The notes beneath the pieces are model-generated. The model saw only the letters and a list, made by a program, of their open reading frames with translations. It searched no databases and was not told where the DNA came from. Shown piece by piece: positions 14,095-28,300 of a stretch of 64,000 nucleotides of DNA. The stretch spans positions 1 through 64,000 of the forward strand of contig NW_027490393.1 in NCBI RefSeq assembly GCF_050948175.1, written 5' to 3'. The stretch is from Xylocopa sonorina. Its lineage: Eukaryota > Arthropoda > Insecta > Hymenoptera > Apidae. The translations under genes and the position numbers were made by a program. How positions within the stretch are numbered: position 1 is the first letter of the stretch; each line of letters starts with the position of its first letter.

Positions 14095-17050
14095 GTATCG
14101 GAGCAGCAGATTTCTAATGCTTCATGAAACGCGATATCGTATCTCATTTCTATGTTTTATGATAAGATGTAATATACATTGTAGAGTGTTATGTATAAGT
14201 CGTATTCGTTTCAAAAGAATGTAAATGCGGCACACCCTTTCTAGGATATTACGTTACTGGATGTGTATGTACCGAAGCAATAGGTTTCTAGTGCTTCTAA
14301 AACGCGAAATCGCATATCATTTCTATGTTTCATGATAAGATATAATAGTCATTGCGATGTGTAATGTATACCTCGTATTCACATCAGAAGACTGTCAATG
14401 CGGCACTTCCTTGCTAGGAAGTAGCTTTGGTAGATGTCTGCGTATCGAAGCAACAGGGTTCTAATGCATCTTAAAACACGATATCGCATCTCAATCCTAT
14501 GTCTCATGAAAAGATATAATATATATTGTGGAGTGTTATGTATAACTCGTATTCACATCAAAAGAATGTAAATGCGACAATTCCTCGCTAGGAAGTAGCG
14601 TTTGCAGATGTCTACGTATCGTAGCAATAGTGCTCTAATCCTTCTCAAAACGCGATATCGCATCCCATTTCTATGTTTCATGATAAGATATAATATTCAT
14701 TGCGAAGTGTCATGTACACCTCGCATACACTTCAAATGAATGTAAATGCGACACTTCCTTGCTAGGAATTAGCGTTTGCAGATGTGTACGTATCGAAGCA
14801 GTAGAGTTCTAATGCTTCTCTAAACGCGATATCGCTACGCATTTCTATGTTTCATGATAATATATCAAATTCATTGCGAAGTGTCATGTATACCTCGCAT
14901 ACACTTCAAATGAATGTAAATGCGACACTTCCTTGCTAGGAAATAGCGTTTGCAGGTGTCTACGTATCGAAGCAATGGAGTTCTAATGCTTCTCAAATCG
15001 TCATACCGTATCTCATTTCTATGTTTCATGATGAGATATAATATTCATTGCGAAGTGTCATGTATACCTCGTATTCACTTCAAAAAAATGTAAACGCGAC
15101 ACTTCGTTGCCAGGAAATAGCTTTTGCAGATGTCTACGTATCGTGCCATTAGAGTTCTAATGCTTCTCAAAACGCGATATCGCTACTCATTACCATGTTT
15201 CATTATAATATATAATATTCATTGTGGAGTGTTTGTATACCTCGTATTCACCTCAAAAGAATGTAAATGTGCAAGTTCCTTGCTAGGAAATAGCGTTTGC
15301 AGATGTCTACGTATCGTAGCAAAAGGGTTCTAATGCTTCTCAAGACGCGATATTGCATCTCATTTCTATTTTCATGATAAGATATAGTATTCATTGTGGA
15401 GTGTTATGTATACCTCGTGCTCACCTCAAACGAATGTAAATTTGACACTTCCCTGCTAGGAAATAGCGATGGCAGATATCAACGTATCGAAGCAGCAGAG
15501 TTCTAATGCTACATAAAACGAGATATCGTATCTCATTTCTATGTTTTATGATAAGATGTAATATACATTGTAGAGTGTTATGTATAAGTCGTATTCTTTT
15601 CAAAAGAATGTAAATGCGGCACATCCTTTCTAGGAAATTACGTTACCGGATGTCTATGTACCGAAGGAATAGAGTTCTAGTGCTTCTAAAACGCGAAATC
15701 GCATACCATTTCTATGTTTCATGATAAGATACAATAGTCATTGCGAAGTGTAATGTATACCTCGTATTCACTTCAGAAGACTGTCAATGCGGCACTTCCT
15801 TGCTAGGATGTAGCGTTAGTAGATGTCTACGTATCGAAGCAATAGAGTTCTAATGCATGTTAAAACACGATATAGCATCTCAATCCTATGTCTCATGAAA
15901 AGATATAATATATATTGTGGAGTGTTATGTATACCTCGTATTCACATCAAAAGACTGGAAATGCGACACGACCTTGCTAGGAAATAGCGTTTGCAGATGT
16001 CTACATATCGATGAAATAGAGTTCTAATGCTTCTCAAATAGCGATATCGCACCTCATTTCTATGTTTCATGTTAAGATATAATATTAATTGCGAATTGTC
16101 ATATATACCTCGTATTCACTTCAGAGTAATGTAAATGCGACAATTCCTTGCTAGGAAATAGCGTTTGCAGATGTCTACGTATCTTAGCAATAGTGTTCTA
16201 ATCCTTCTCAAAACGCGATATCGCATCCCATTTCTATGTTTCATGATATGATATAATATTCATTGCGAAGTGTCTTGTACACCTCGCATACACTTCAAAT
16301 GAATGTGAATGCGACAGTTCCTTGCTAGGAAACAGCGTTTGCAGATGTCTACGTATCGAAGCAATAGAGTTCTAATTCTTCATAAATCGCGATATCGCCT
16401 CTCATTTCTATGTTTCATGATAAGATATAATATTCATTGTGCAGTGTTATGCATATCTCATCTATACTTCAAATGAATGTAAATGCGACACTTCCTTGCT
16501 AGGAAATAGCGTATGCAGATGTCTGCGTATCGTGGCATTAGAGTTCTAATGCTTCTCAAAACGCGGTATCGCTTCTCATTTCTATGATTCGTGATAATAT
16601 ATAATATTCATTGCGAAGTGCCATGTATATCTCGCATGCACTTCAATTGAATGTACGTGCGACACTACCTTGCTAGGAAATAGCGTTTGCAGATGTCTAC
16701 GTATCGAAGCAATAGAATTCTAATGCTTCATAAATCGCCATATCGCATCTCATTTCTATGTTTCATGAGTTGATATAATATTCATTGCGAAGTGTCATGT
16801 ATAGCTCGTATTCCGTTCAAAAGAATGTAAATGCGACACTTGCTTGCTAGGAAGTAGCGTTTGCAGATGTCTGTATATCAAAGCAATAGAGTTCTAATGC
16901 TTCTTAAATCGCGATATCGTATCTCATTTCTATGCTTCATTATAAGATATAATATTCATCGTGGAGTGTTATGTATACCTCGTATTCACATCAAAAGACT
17001 GTAAATGTGCAAGTTCCTTGCTAGGAAATAGCGTTTGCAGATGTCTACGT
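14095..17050 (+). repeat. 17-monomer higher-order repeat, copy 3
   Basis: The third copy follows at +2,954 (TTATGTATAAGTCG at 14,189) and tracks copy 2 closely. It breaks near 17,054, where GTATCGTAGCAAAAGGG replaces the expected GTATCGGAGCAGCAG. Confidence 0.88.
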
Positions 17051-18930
17051 ATCGTAGCAAAAGGGTTCTAATGCTTCTCAAGACGCGATATCGCATCTCA
17101 TTTCTATGTTCATGATAAGATATAATGTTCATTGTGGAGTGTTATGTATACCTCGTATTCACCTCAAACGAATGTAAATGTTACACTTCCCTGCTGGGAA
17201 ATAGCGATGGCAGATGTGTACGTATCGAAGCAGTAGAGTTCTAATGCTTCTCTAAACGCGATATCGCTACGCATTTCTATGTTTCATGATAATATATCAA
17301 ATTCATTGCGAAGTGTCATGTATACCTCGCATACAAATAAAATGAATGTAAATGCGACACTTCCTTGCTAGGAAATAGCGTTTGCAGGTGTCTACGTATC
17401 GAAGCAATGGAGTTCTAATGCTTCTCAAATCGTCATACCGTATCTCATTTCTATGTTTCATGATAAGATATAATATTCATTGCGAAGTGTCATGTATACC
17501 TCGTATTCACTTCAAAAAAATGTAAACGCGACACTTCGTTGCCAGGAAATAGCTTTTGCAGATGTCTACGTATCGTGCCATTAGAGTTCTAATGCTTCTC
17601 AAAACGCGATATCGCTACTCATTACCATGTTTCATTATAATATATAATATTCATTGTGGAGTGTTATGTATACCTCGTATTCACCTCAAAAGAATGTAAA
17701 TGTGCAAGTTCCTTGCTAGGAAATAGCGTTTGCAGATGTCTACGTATCGTAGCAAAAGGGTTCTAATGCTTCTCAAGACGCGATATCGCATCTCATTTCT
17801 ATTTTCATGATAAGATATAGTATTCATTGTGGAGTGTTATGTATACCTCGTGCTCACCTCAAACGAATGTAAATTTGACACTTCCCTGCTAGGAAATAGC
17901 GATGGCAGATATCAACGTATCGAAGCAGCAGAGTTCTAATGCTACATAAAACGAGATATCGTATCTCATTTCTATGTTTTATGATAAGATGTAATATACA
18001 TTGTAGAGTGTTATGTATAAGTCGTATTCTTCTCAAAAGAATGTAAATGCGGCACATCCTTTCTAGGAAATTACGTTACCGGATGTCTATGTACCGAAGG
18101 AATAGAGTTCTAGTGCTTCTAAAACGCGAAATCGCATACCATTTCTATGTTTCATGATAAGATATAATAGTCATTGCGAAGTGTAATGTATACCTCGTAT
18201 TCACTTCAGAAGACTGTCAATGCGGCACTTCCTTGCTGGGAAGTAGCGTTGGTAGATGTCTACGTATCGAAGCAATAGAGTTCTAATGCATCTTAAAACA
18301 CGATATAGCATCTCAATCCTATGTCTCATGAAAAGATATAATATATATTGTGGAGTGTTATGTATACCTCGTATTCACATCAAAAGACTGGAAATGCGAC
18401 ACGACCTTGCTAGGAAATAGCGTTTGCAGATGTCTACATATCGATGAAATAGAGTTCTAATGCTTCTCAAATAGCGATATCGCACCTCATTTCTATGTTT
18501 CATGTTAAGATATAATATTAATTGCGAATTGTCATATATACCTCGTATTCACTTCAGAGGAATGTAAACGCGACAATTCCTTGCTAGGAAATACCGTTTG
18601 CAGATGTCTACGTATCTTAGCAATAGTGTTCTAATCCTTCTCAAAACGCGATATCGCATCCCATTTCTATGTTTCATGATATGATATAATATTCATTGCG
18701 AAGTGTCTTGTACACCTCGCATACACTTCAAATGAATGTGAATGCGACAGTTCCTTGCTAGGAAACAGCGTTTGCAGATGTCTACGTATCGAAGCAATAG
18801 AGTTCTAATTCTTCTTAAATCGCGATATCGCCTCTCATTTCTATGTTTCATGATAAGATATAATATTCATTGTGCAGTGTTATGCATATCTCATCTATAC
18901 TTCAAATGAATGTAAATGCGACACTTCCTC
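17051..18930 (+). repeat. 17-monomer higher-order repeat, incomplete copy 4
   Basis: After a divergent monomer the HOR resumes at about 17,221, matching 14,787 at an offset of about 2,434 bp. Three monomers are therefore missing. It follows the unit until about 18,930 (TCATCTATACTTC), then passes into unrelated monomers. This is an internal deletion by whole monomers. Confidence 0.82.
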
Positions 18931-19320
18931 GCTAGGAAGCAGCGTTTGCAGATGTCGACGTATCGAAGCAATAGGGTTCTAATGCCTCTTAAATCGCCTT
19001 ATCGCATCTCATCTCTATGTTTCATGATAAGATATATTATTCATTGTGGAGTGTTATGTATGCCTCGTATTCACTTCAAAAGCATGTAAACGCGACACTT
19101 CCTTGCCAGGAAATAGCGTTTGCAGATATCTACGTAACGTAGCAATAGAGTTCTAATGCTTCTTATAAAGCGAAATCGCTCCACAATTCTATGTTTCATG
19201 ATAAGATATAATATTCATTGTGCAGTGTTATGTATACCTCGTATTCACCTCAAAAGAATGCGAATGCGACACTTCCCTGCTAGCAAATATCGTTTGCAGG
19301 TGTCTACGTATCGAAGCAAT

Positions 19321-19835
19321 AGATTTCTAATGCTTCTTAAATCGCCATATCGCATCTCATTTCTATGTTTCATGATAAGATATAATATTCATTGTGGAGT
19401 GTTACGTATTCCGCGTCTATACACCAAATGTATGTAAGTGCGACACTTCCCAGCTAGGAAATAGCGTTTGCAGATGTCTACGTATCGGAGCAATAGAGTT
19501 ACAATGCTTCTTAGAATGCATTATCACATCTCATTCCTATGTTTCGTGATAAGATATAATATTCATTGTGGAGTGTTATGTATACCTCGCATACACTTTA
19601 CATGGATGTAAATGTAACACTTCCTTCCTAGGAAATAAGGTTTGCAGATGTCTACGTATCGAGGCAATAGAGTTCTAGTGTTTCTTAAAGCACGATATCT
19701 CATCTCATTTATAGGTTTCAAGATAAGATATAATATTCATTGTGGAGTGTTATTTATACATCGTATTCACTTCAAACGAATGTAAATGCGACACTTCCTT
19801 GCTAGGATGTAGCGATTGGAGATGTCTACGCATCG
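19321..19835 (+). repeat. Three-monomer duplication, left copy (partner 21,235-21,749)
   Basis: Unusual motifs TTACGTATTCCGCG, CCCAGCTAGG, TTAGAATGCATTATCAC and ACATGGATGTAAATGTAAC occur here and again exactly 1,914 bp (11 monomers) to the right. Confidence 0.82.
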
Positions 19836-21234
19836 AAGCAATAGAGTTCTAATGCTTCTTATATCGCCATATCGCATCTCATTCCTATGTTTCATGATAA
19901 GATATAATATTCATTGTGCAGTGTTATGTACACCTCGCATACACTTCAAATGAATGTAAATGCGACACTTCCTTGCTAGGAAATAGCGTTGGCAGATGTC
20001 TACGTATCGAAGCAATAGTGTTCTAATGCTTCTCAAAACGCGATATCGCATCTCATTTCTATGTTTCATGATATGATATGATATTCATTGTGCTGTGTTA
20101 TGAATACCAGATATTCGCTTCTGAAGAATGTAAATGCGACACTACCTTGCTTGGAAATAGCGTTTGCAGATGTCTACGTATCGAAGCAATAGAGTTCTAA
20201 TGCTTCTTAAATCGTCGTATCGCATCTCATTTCTATGTTTCATGATAAGATATAATATTCATTGTGCAGTGTTATGTATACCTCGTATTCACTTGAAGAG
20301 TATGTAAATACTACACTTCCTTCCTAGGAAGTAGCGTTTGCAGATGTCTACGTATCGAAGCAATAGATTTCTAATGCTTCTTAAATCGTCATATCGCATC
20401 TCATTTCGATGTTTCGTGATAAGATATAATATTCATTGTGCTGTGTTATGTATACCTCGTATTCACTTGAAAAGAATGGAAATGCGACACTTCCTTCCTA
20501 GGAAGTAGCGTTTGCAGATATCTACGTATAGAAGCAATAGAGTTCTAATGCATCTTAAATCGTCATATCGCATCACATATCTATGTTTCATGATAAGATA
20601 TAATATTCATTGTGCAGTGTTATGTGTACCTCGTATTCACTTAAAAAGAATGTAAATGCTACACTTCCTTCCTAGGAAGTAGCGTTTGCAGATGTCTACG
20701 TATCGAAGCAATAGAGTTCTAATGCTTCTTAAATCGTCATATCGCATCTCATTTCTATGTTTCATGATAAGATATAATATTCATTGTGCAGTGTTATGTA
20801 TACCTCGTATTCACTTAAAAAGAATGTAAATGCGACACTTCCTTGGTAGGTAGTAGCGTTTGCAGATGTCTACGTATCGAAGCAATAGATTTCTAATGCT
20901 TCTTAAATCGTCATATCGCATCTCATATCTACGTTTCAAGATATGATATAATATTCATTGCGATGTGACATGTATACCTCGTATTCCTTTCAAAAGAATG
21001 TAACTGCGACACTTCCTTGCTGGGAAATGGCGTTTGCAGATGTCTACGTATCGAAGCAAATGGGATCTAATGCTTCTTAAATCGTCATATCGCATCTCAT
21101 ATCTATGTTTCACGATAAGATATAATATTCATTGTGGAGTGTTATGTATACCTCGTATTCACTTCAAAAGAATGTAAATGCGACACATCCTTGCTAGGAA
21201 ATAGCGTTTGCTGGTGTCTGCGTATCGAAGCAAT

Positions 21235-21749
21235 AGATTTCTAATGCTTCTTAAATCGCCATATCGCATCTCATTTCTATGTTTCATGATAAGATATAAT
21301 ATTCATTGTGGAGTGTTACGTATTCCGCGTCTATACACCAAATGAATGTAAGTGCGACACTTCCCAGCTAGGAAATAGCGTTTGTAGATGTCTACGTATC
21401 GTAGCAATAGAGTTACAATGCTTCTTAGAATGCATTATCACATCTCATTTCTATGTTTCGTGACAAGATATAATATTCATTGTGGAGTGTTATGTATACC
21501 TCGCATACACTTTACATGGATGTAAATGTAACACTTCCTTCCTAGGAAATAAGGTTTGCAGATGTCTACGTATCGAGGCAATAGAGTTCTAGTGTTTCTT
21601 AAAGCACGATACCTCATCTCATTTATAGGTTACAAGATAAGATATAATATTCATTGTGGAGTGTTATTTATACATCGTATTCACTTCAAACGAATGTAAA
21701 TGCGACACTTCGTTGCTAGGATGTAGCGATTGGAGATGTCTACGTATCG
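21235..21749 (+). repeat. Three-monomer duplication, right copy (partner 19,321-19,835)
   Basis: Carries the same private motifs in the same order, with a few substitutions such as GATACC for GATATC near 21,608. Confidence 0.82.
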
Positions 21750-24599
21750 AAGCAAGAGAGATCCAATGCTTCTTAAATCGTCATATCGCATCTTACTTCT
21801 ATGTTTCATGATAAGATATAGTATTCATTGCGAAGTGTCATGTATACCTCGTACTCACTTCAAAAGAATGTAAATGCGGCACTTCCTTGCTAGGAAATAG
21901 CGTTTGCAGGTGTCTACGTATCGAAGCAATAGTGTTCTTATGCTTCTTAAATCGCGATATCGCATCTCATTTCTATGTTTCATGATAACATATAATATTC
22001 ATTGTGCAGTGTTATGTATACCTCGTATTCACTTGAAAAGAATGGAAATGCGGCACTTCCTTCCTAGGAAGTAGCGTTTGCAGATGTCTACGCATCGAAG
22101 CAATAGTGTTCTAATGCTTCTTAAATCGTCATATCGCATCTCATTTCTATGTTTCATGATAAGATATAATATTCATTGTGCAGTGTTATGTATACCTCGC
22201 ATACACTTAAAATGAATGTAAATGCGACACTTCCTTGCTAGGAAATAGCGTTTGCAGATGTCTACGTATCGAAGCAATAGATTTCTAAGCTTGCTAATTC
22301 GCGATATCGCATCTCATATCTATGTTTCCTGATAAAGTATAATATTCATTGTGTAGTGTTATGTTTATCTCATCTGTACTTCAAATGAATGTAAATGCGA
22401 CACTTCCTTGCTAGGAGATAGCGTTTGCAGATATCTACGTATCGAAGCAATAGAGTTCTAAAGCTTGCTATTTCGCGATATCGCATCTCATTTCTACGTT
22501 TCATGATAAGATATAATATACATTGTGGAGTGTTATGTATACCTCGTATTCACTTCGAAAGAATGTAAACGCGACACTTCCTTGCAAGGTAGTAGCGTTT
22601 GCAAATGTCTACGAATCGAAGCAATAGAGATCAAATGCTTCTTATATAGCGATATCGCATCTCATTTTTATGTTTCATGATAAGATATAATTTTCATTGT
22701 GCAGTGTTATGTATACCTCGTACTCACATCAAAAGAATGTAAATGCGACAATACCTTGCTAGGAAATAGCGTTTGCAGATGTCTACGTAAAGAAGCAATA
22801 GACATCAAATGCTTCATAAATCGTGATATCGCATCTCATTTCTATGTTTCATGATAAGATATAATATTCACAGTGGAGTGTTATGTATACCTCGTATTCA
22901 CATCAAAAGAATGTAAATGCGACACTTCCTTGCTAGGAAATAGCGTTTGCAGATGTTTAAGTATCGAAGCAATAGAGTTCTAATGCTTCTTAAATAGCCA
23001 TATCGCATCTCATTTCTATGTTTCATGATAAGATATAATAATCATTGTGCAGTGTTATGTGTATCTCGTCTATACTTCAAATGGATGTAAGTGCGATACT
23101 TCCTTGCTCGGAAATAGCGTTTGCAGATGTCTACGTATCGTGGCATTAGAGTTCTAATGCTTCTCAAATCGCGATATCTCTACTCATTACTATGTTTCCT
23201 GATAATATATAATATTCATTGTGGAATGTTATGTACACCTCGTACTCACTTCAAAAGAATGTAAATGCGACACTTCCTTGCTAGGAAATAGCGTTTGCAG
23301 ATGCCTACGTATCGAAGCAATAGATTCCTAATGCTTCTTCAAACGAGATATCGCATCTCATTTCCATCTTTCATGATAAGATATAATTTTCATTGCGAAG
23401 TGTCATGTATACCTCGAATTCACTTCAAAAGAATGTAAATGCGACACTTCCTTGCTAGGAAGTAGCGCTTGCAGATGCCTACGTATCGAACCAATAGATT
23501 TCTCATCCTTCTTAAATCGTCATATCGCATCTCATTTCTATGTTTCATGATAAGATATAATATTCATTGTGCAGTGTTATGTATACCTCGTATTCACTTC
23601 AAAAGAATGTAAATGCGACACTTCCCTGCTAGGAAGTAGCATTTGCAGATGTCTACGTATCGAAGCAATAGGGATCTAATGCTTCTTAAATCGCCATATC
23701 GCTTCTCATTTCTATGTTTCATGATAATATATAATATTCACTGTGAAGTGTCATGTATACCTAGCATACACTTCAAATGAATGTAAATGCGACACTTCCT
23801 TGCTTGGAAATAGCGATTGCAGATGTCTACGTATCGAAGCAATAGACATCTAATGCTTCATAAATCGCCATATCGCATCTCATTTCTATGTTTCATGATA
23901 AGATATAATATTCATTTTGCAGTGTTATGAATACCTCGTATTCACTTCAAAAGAATGTAAATGCCACACTTCCTTGCTTGGAGTTTGCGTTTGCAGATGT
24001 CTACGTATCGAAGCAATAATTTTCTAATGCTTCTTAAATCGTCATATCGCGCCTCATTTCTATGTTTCATGATAAGATATAATATTCATTGCGAAGTGTC
24101 ATGTATACCTCGTATTCATTTGAAAAGAATGTAAATGCGACACTTCCTTGCTGGGAAATAGCGTTTGCAGATGTCTACGTATCTTAGCAATGGAGTTGTA
24201 ATGCTTCTTAGAACGGGATATCGCATCTCATTTATATGTTTCATGATAAGATATAAAATTCATTGCGAAGTGCCACTTATACATCGCATACACTCCAAAT
24301 GAATGTAAATGCGACACTTCATTGCTTGGAAATAGCGTTTGCAGATGTCTACGTATCGAAGCAACAGATTTCTAAAGCTTGCTAATTCGCGATATCGCAT
24401 CTCACTTCCATGTTTCATTATAAGATATAATATTCATTGCGAAGTGTCATGTATAGCTCGCAACCACTTCAAATGAATGTAAAAGCGTCACTTCCTTGCT
24501 AGGAAATAGCGTTTGCAGATGTCTACGTATCGAAGCAATAGAGTTGTAATGCTTCTTAAATCGTCATATCGCATCTCATATCTACGTTTCGTGATAAGA

Positions 24600-25380
24600 T
24601 ATAATATTCATTGCGAAGTGTCATGTATACCTCGTATTCACTTCAAAAGAATGTAAATGCGACACTTCCTTGCTAAGATGTAGCGTTTGCAGATGTCTAC
24701 GTATCGAAGCAATAGTGTTCTAATGCTTCTTAAATCGCGATATCGCGTAGCATTTCTATGTTCCATGATAAGATATAATTTTCATTGCGAAGTGTCATGC
24801 ATACCTCGTATTCACTTCTGGAGAATGTAAATGCGACACTTCCTTGCTAGGAAATAGAGTTGGCGGATGGCTACATATCGTAGCAATAGAGATGTAATGC
24901 TACTTAAAACCAGATATCGCACCTGATTCTTCTGTATCATGATGAGATATAATATTCATTGCGAAGTGTCATGTATTCCTCGTATTTACTTCAAAAGAAT
25001 GTAAATGCAACACTTCCTTGCTAGGAAATAGCGTTTGCAGATGTCTACGTATCGAAGCAATAGACATCTAGTGCTTCATAAATCGCGATATCGCATGTCA
25101 TTTCTATGTTTCATGACAATATATAACATTCATTGCCAAGTGTCATGTATACCCCGCATACAATTCAAACGAATGTGAATGCGACAGTTCCTTGCTGTGA
25201 AATAGTGTTTGCAGATGTCTACGTATCGAAGCAATAGAGTTCTAATGCTTCTTAAATCGTCATATCGCATCACATTTCTATGTTTCATGATAAGATACAG
25301 TATTCATTGTGCAGTGTTATGTATACCTCGTATTCACTTCAAAAGAATGTAAATGCGACACTTCCTTGCTAGGAAGTAGC
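24600..25380 (+). repeat. Duplicated block, left copy (partner 30,000-30,600)
   Basis: Rare motifs TTGCTAAGATGTAGCG, ATCGCGTAGCATTTC, TTCTGGAGAATG, GAGTTGGCGGATG and GACATCTAGTGC reappear about 5.4 kb later. The offset is 5,396 bp at the left markers and 5,222 bp at the right markers. Confidence 0.78.
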
Positions 25381-28300
25381 GATTGCAGATGTCTACAGTG
25401 TCGAAGCAATAGTGTTCTAATGATTCTTAAATCGCGATATCGCATCTCATTTCTATGTTTCATGACAATATATAATATTAATTGCGAAGTTTCATGTATA
25501 CCTCGCATACAATTCAAACGAATGTGAATGGGACAGTTCCTTGCTGGGAAATAGTGTTTGCAGATGTCTACATATCGAAGCAATAGAGTTCTAATGCTTC
25601 TTAAATCGTCATATCGCATCACATTTCTATGTTTCATGATAAGATATAATATACGTTGCGAAGTGTCATGTATACCTCGTATTCCTTTAAAGAGAATGTA
25701 AATGCGGAACTTCCTTGCTAGGAAATAGCGTTTGCAGATGTCTACGTATCGTGGCATTAGAGTTCTAATGCTTCTCAAAACGCGATATCTCTACTCATTA
25801 CTATGTTTCTTGATAATATATAATATTCATTGTGGAATGTTATGTATACCTCGTATTCACTTCAAAAGAATGTAAATGCGACACTTCCTTGCTAGGAAAT
25901 AGCGTTTGCAGATGTCTACGTATCGAAGCAATAGATTTCTAAAGCTTGCTAATTCGCGATATCGCATCTCATATCTATGTTTCATGATAATATATAATAT
26001 TAATTGCGAAGTTTCATGTATACCTCGCATACAATTCAAACGAATGTGAATGGGACAGTTCCTTGCTGGGAAATAATGTTTGCAGATGTCTACGTATCGA
26101 AACAATAGAGTTCTAATGCTTCTTAAATCGTCATATCGCATCACATTTCTATTCTTCATGATAAGATATAGTATTCATTGTGCAGTGTTACGTATACCTC
26201 GTATTCACTTCAAAAGAATGTAAATGCGACACTTCCTTGCTAGGAAGTAGCGTTTGCAGATGTCTACGTATCGAAGCAATAGAGTTCTAATGCTTCTTAA
26301 ATCGTCATATCGCATCACATTTCTATGTTTCGTGACAAGATATAGTATTCATTGTGGAGTGTTATGTATATCTCGTATTCACTTCAAAAGAATGCAAATG
26401 CGACACTTCCTTGCAAGGTAGTAGCTTTTGCACATGTCTACGAATCGAAGCAATAGAGATCAAATGCTTCTTAAATAGCGATATCGCATCTAATTTCTAT
26501 GTTTCATGATAAGATATAATTTTCATTGTGCAGTGTTATGTATACCGCGTTTTCACATTAAAAGAATGTAAATGCGACATTTCCTTGCTAGGAAATAGCG
26601 TTTGCAGGTGTGCACGTATCGTAGCAATAGTGTTCCACCGACTCTTAAAACGCGATATCCCATGTCATTTCCATGTTTCATGATAAGTTATAATATTCAT
26701 TGCGAAGTGTCATGTATACATTGTATTTACTTCAAAAGAATGTAAATGCGACACTTCCTTGCAAGGTAGTAGCGTTTGCAAATATCTACGAATCGAAGCA
26801 ATAGACATCGAATGCTTCTTAAATAGCGATATCGCATCTCATTTCTATGTTCCATGATAAGATATAATTTTCATTGTGCAGTGTTATGTATACCTCGTTT
26901 TCACATCAAAAGAATGTAAGTGCGACATTTCCTTGCTAGAAAATAGCGTTTGCAGGTGTCTACGTATCGTAGCAATAGTGTTCTACCGATTCTTAAAACG
27001 CGATATCCCATGTCATTTCCATGTTTCATGATAAGTTATAATATTCATTGCCAAGTGTCATGTATACCTCGCATACAATTCAAACGAATGTGACTGCGAC
27101 AGTTCCTTGCTGGGAAATAGTGTTTGCAGATGTCTACGTATCGAAGCAATAGAGTTCCAAAGCTTCATAGATCACGATATCGCACCTCATTTGTATGTTT
27201 CATGATAAGATATAATATTCATTGTGCAGTGTTATGTATACCTCGTATTCACTTCAAAAGAATGTAATTGCGACACTTCCTTGCTAAGAAATAGCGTTTG
27301 CAGATGTCTACGTATCGAAGCAATAGAGTTCTACTGCTTCCTAAATCGTCATACCGCATCTCATATTTATGTTTCATGATAAGATATAATATTCATTGCG
27401 CAGTGTTAAGTATACCTCGTATTCACTTGAAAAGAATGTAAATGCAACACTTCCTTGCTAGGCAGTAGCGTTTACAGATGTTTACGTATCGAAGTAATAG
27501 ATCTCTAATGCTTCTTAAATCGTCATACCGCATCTCATATTTATGTTTCATGATAAGATATAATATTCATTGCGAAGTGTCATGTATACATTGTATTCCT
27601 TACAAAAGAATGTAAATGCGACACATCCTTGCTAGGAAGTAGCGTTTGCAGATGTCTACGTATCGTAGCAATAGATTTCTAATGCCTCTTAAATCGTCAT
27701 ATTGCATCTCATTTCTATGTTTCATGATAAGATATAATATTCATTGCGGAGTGTCATGTATACCTCGTATTCCTTTCAAAAGAATGTAAATGCGACACTT
27801 CCTTGCCAGGAAATAGCGTTTGCAGATGTCTACATATCGTGGCATTAGAGTCTTAATGCTTCTCAGAACGCGAAATCGCTACACATTACTATGTTTCATG
27901 ATAATATATAATATTCATTGTGCAGTGTTATGTACTCCTCGCATTCACTTCAAAAGAATGTAAATGCGACAATACCTTGCTAGGGAATAGCGTTTGCAGA
28001 TGTCTACGTATCGTAGCAATAGTGTTCTACCGATTCTTAAAACGCGATATCCCATGTCATTTCCATGTTTCATGATAAGTTATAATATTCATTGCCAAGT
28101 GTCATGTATACCTCGCATACAATTCAAAAGAATGTAAATGCGATACTTCCTTGGTAGGTAATAGCGTTGGCAGATGTCTACGGACCGAAGCAATAGAGTT
28201 CTAATGCTTCTTAAATCGCTATGTCGCATCTCATTTCTATATTTCATGATAAGATATAATATTCATAGCGAAGTGTCACGTATACCTCGTATTCCTTTCA

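Noticed and set aside
25317..25778. 153-residue minus-strand open frame, longest in the array
   Set aside because: It is the satellite read in one frame with a 58-residue period. Common monomers have TGA stops in this frame, and the composition matches the repeat.
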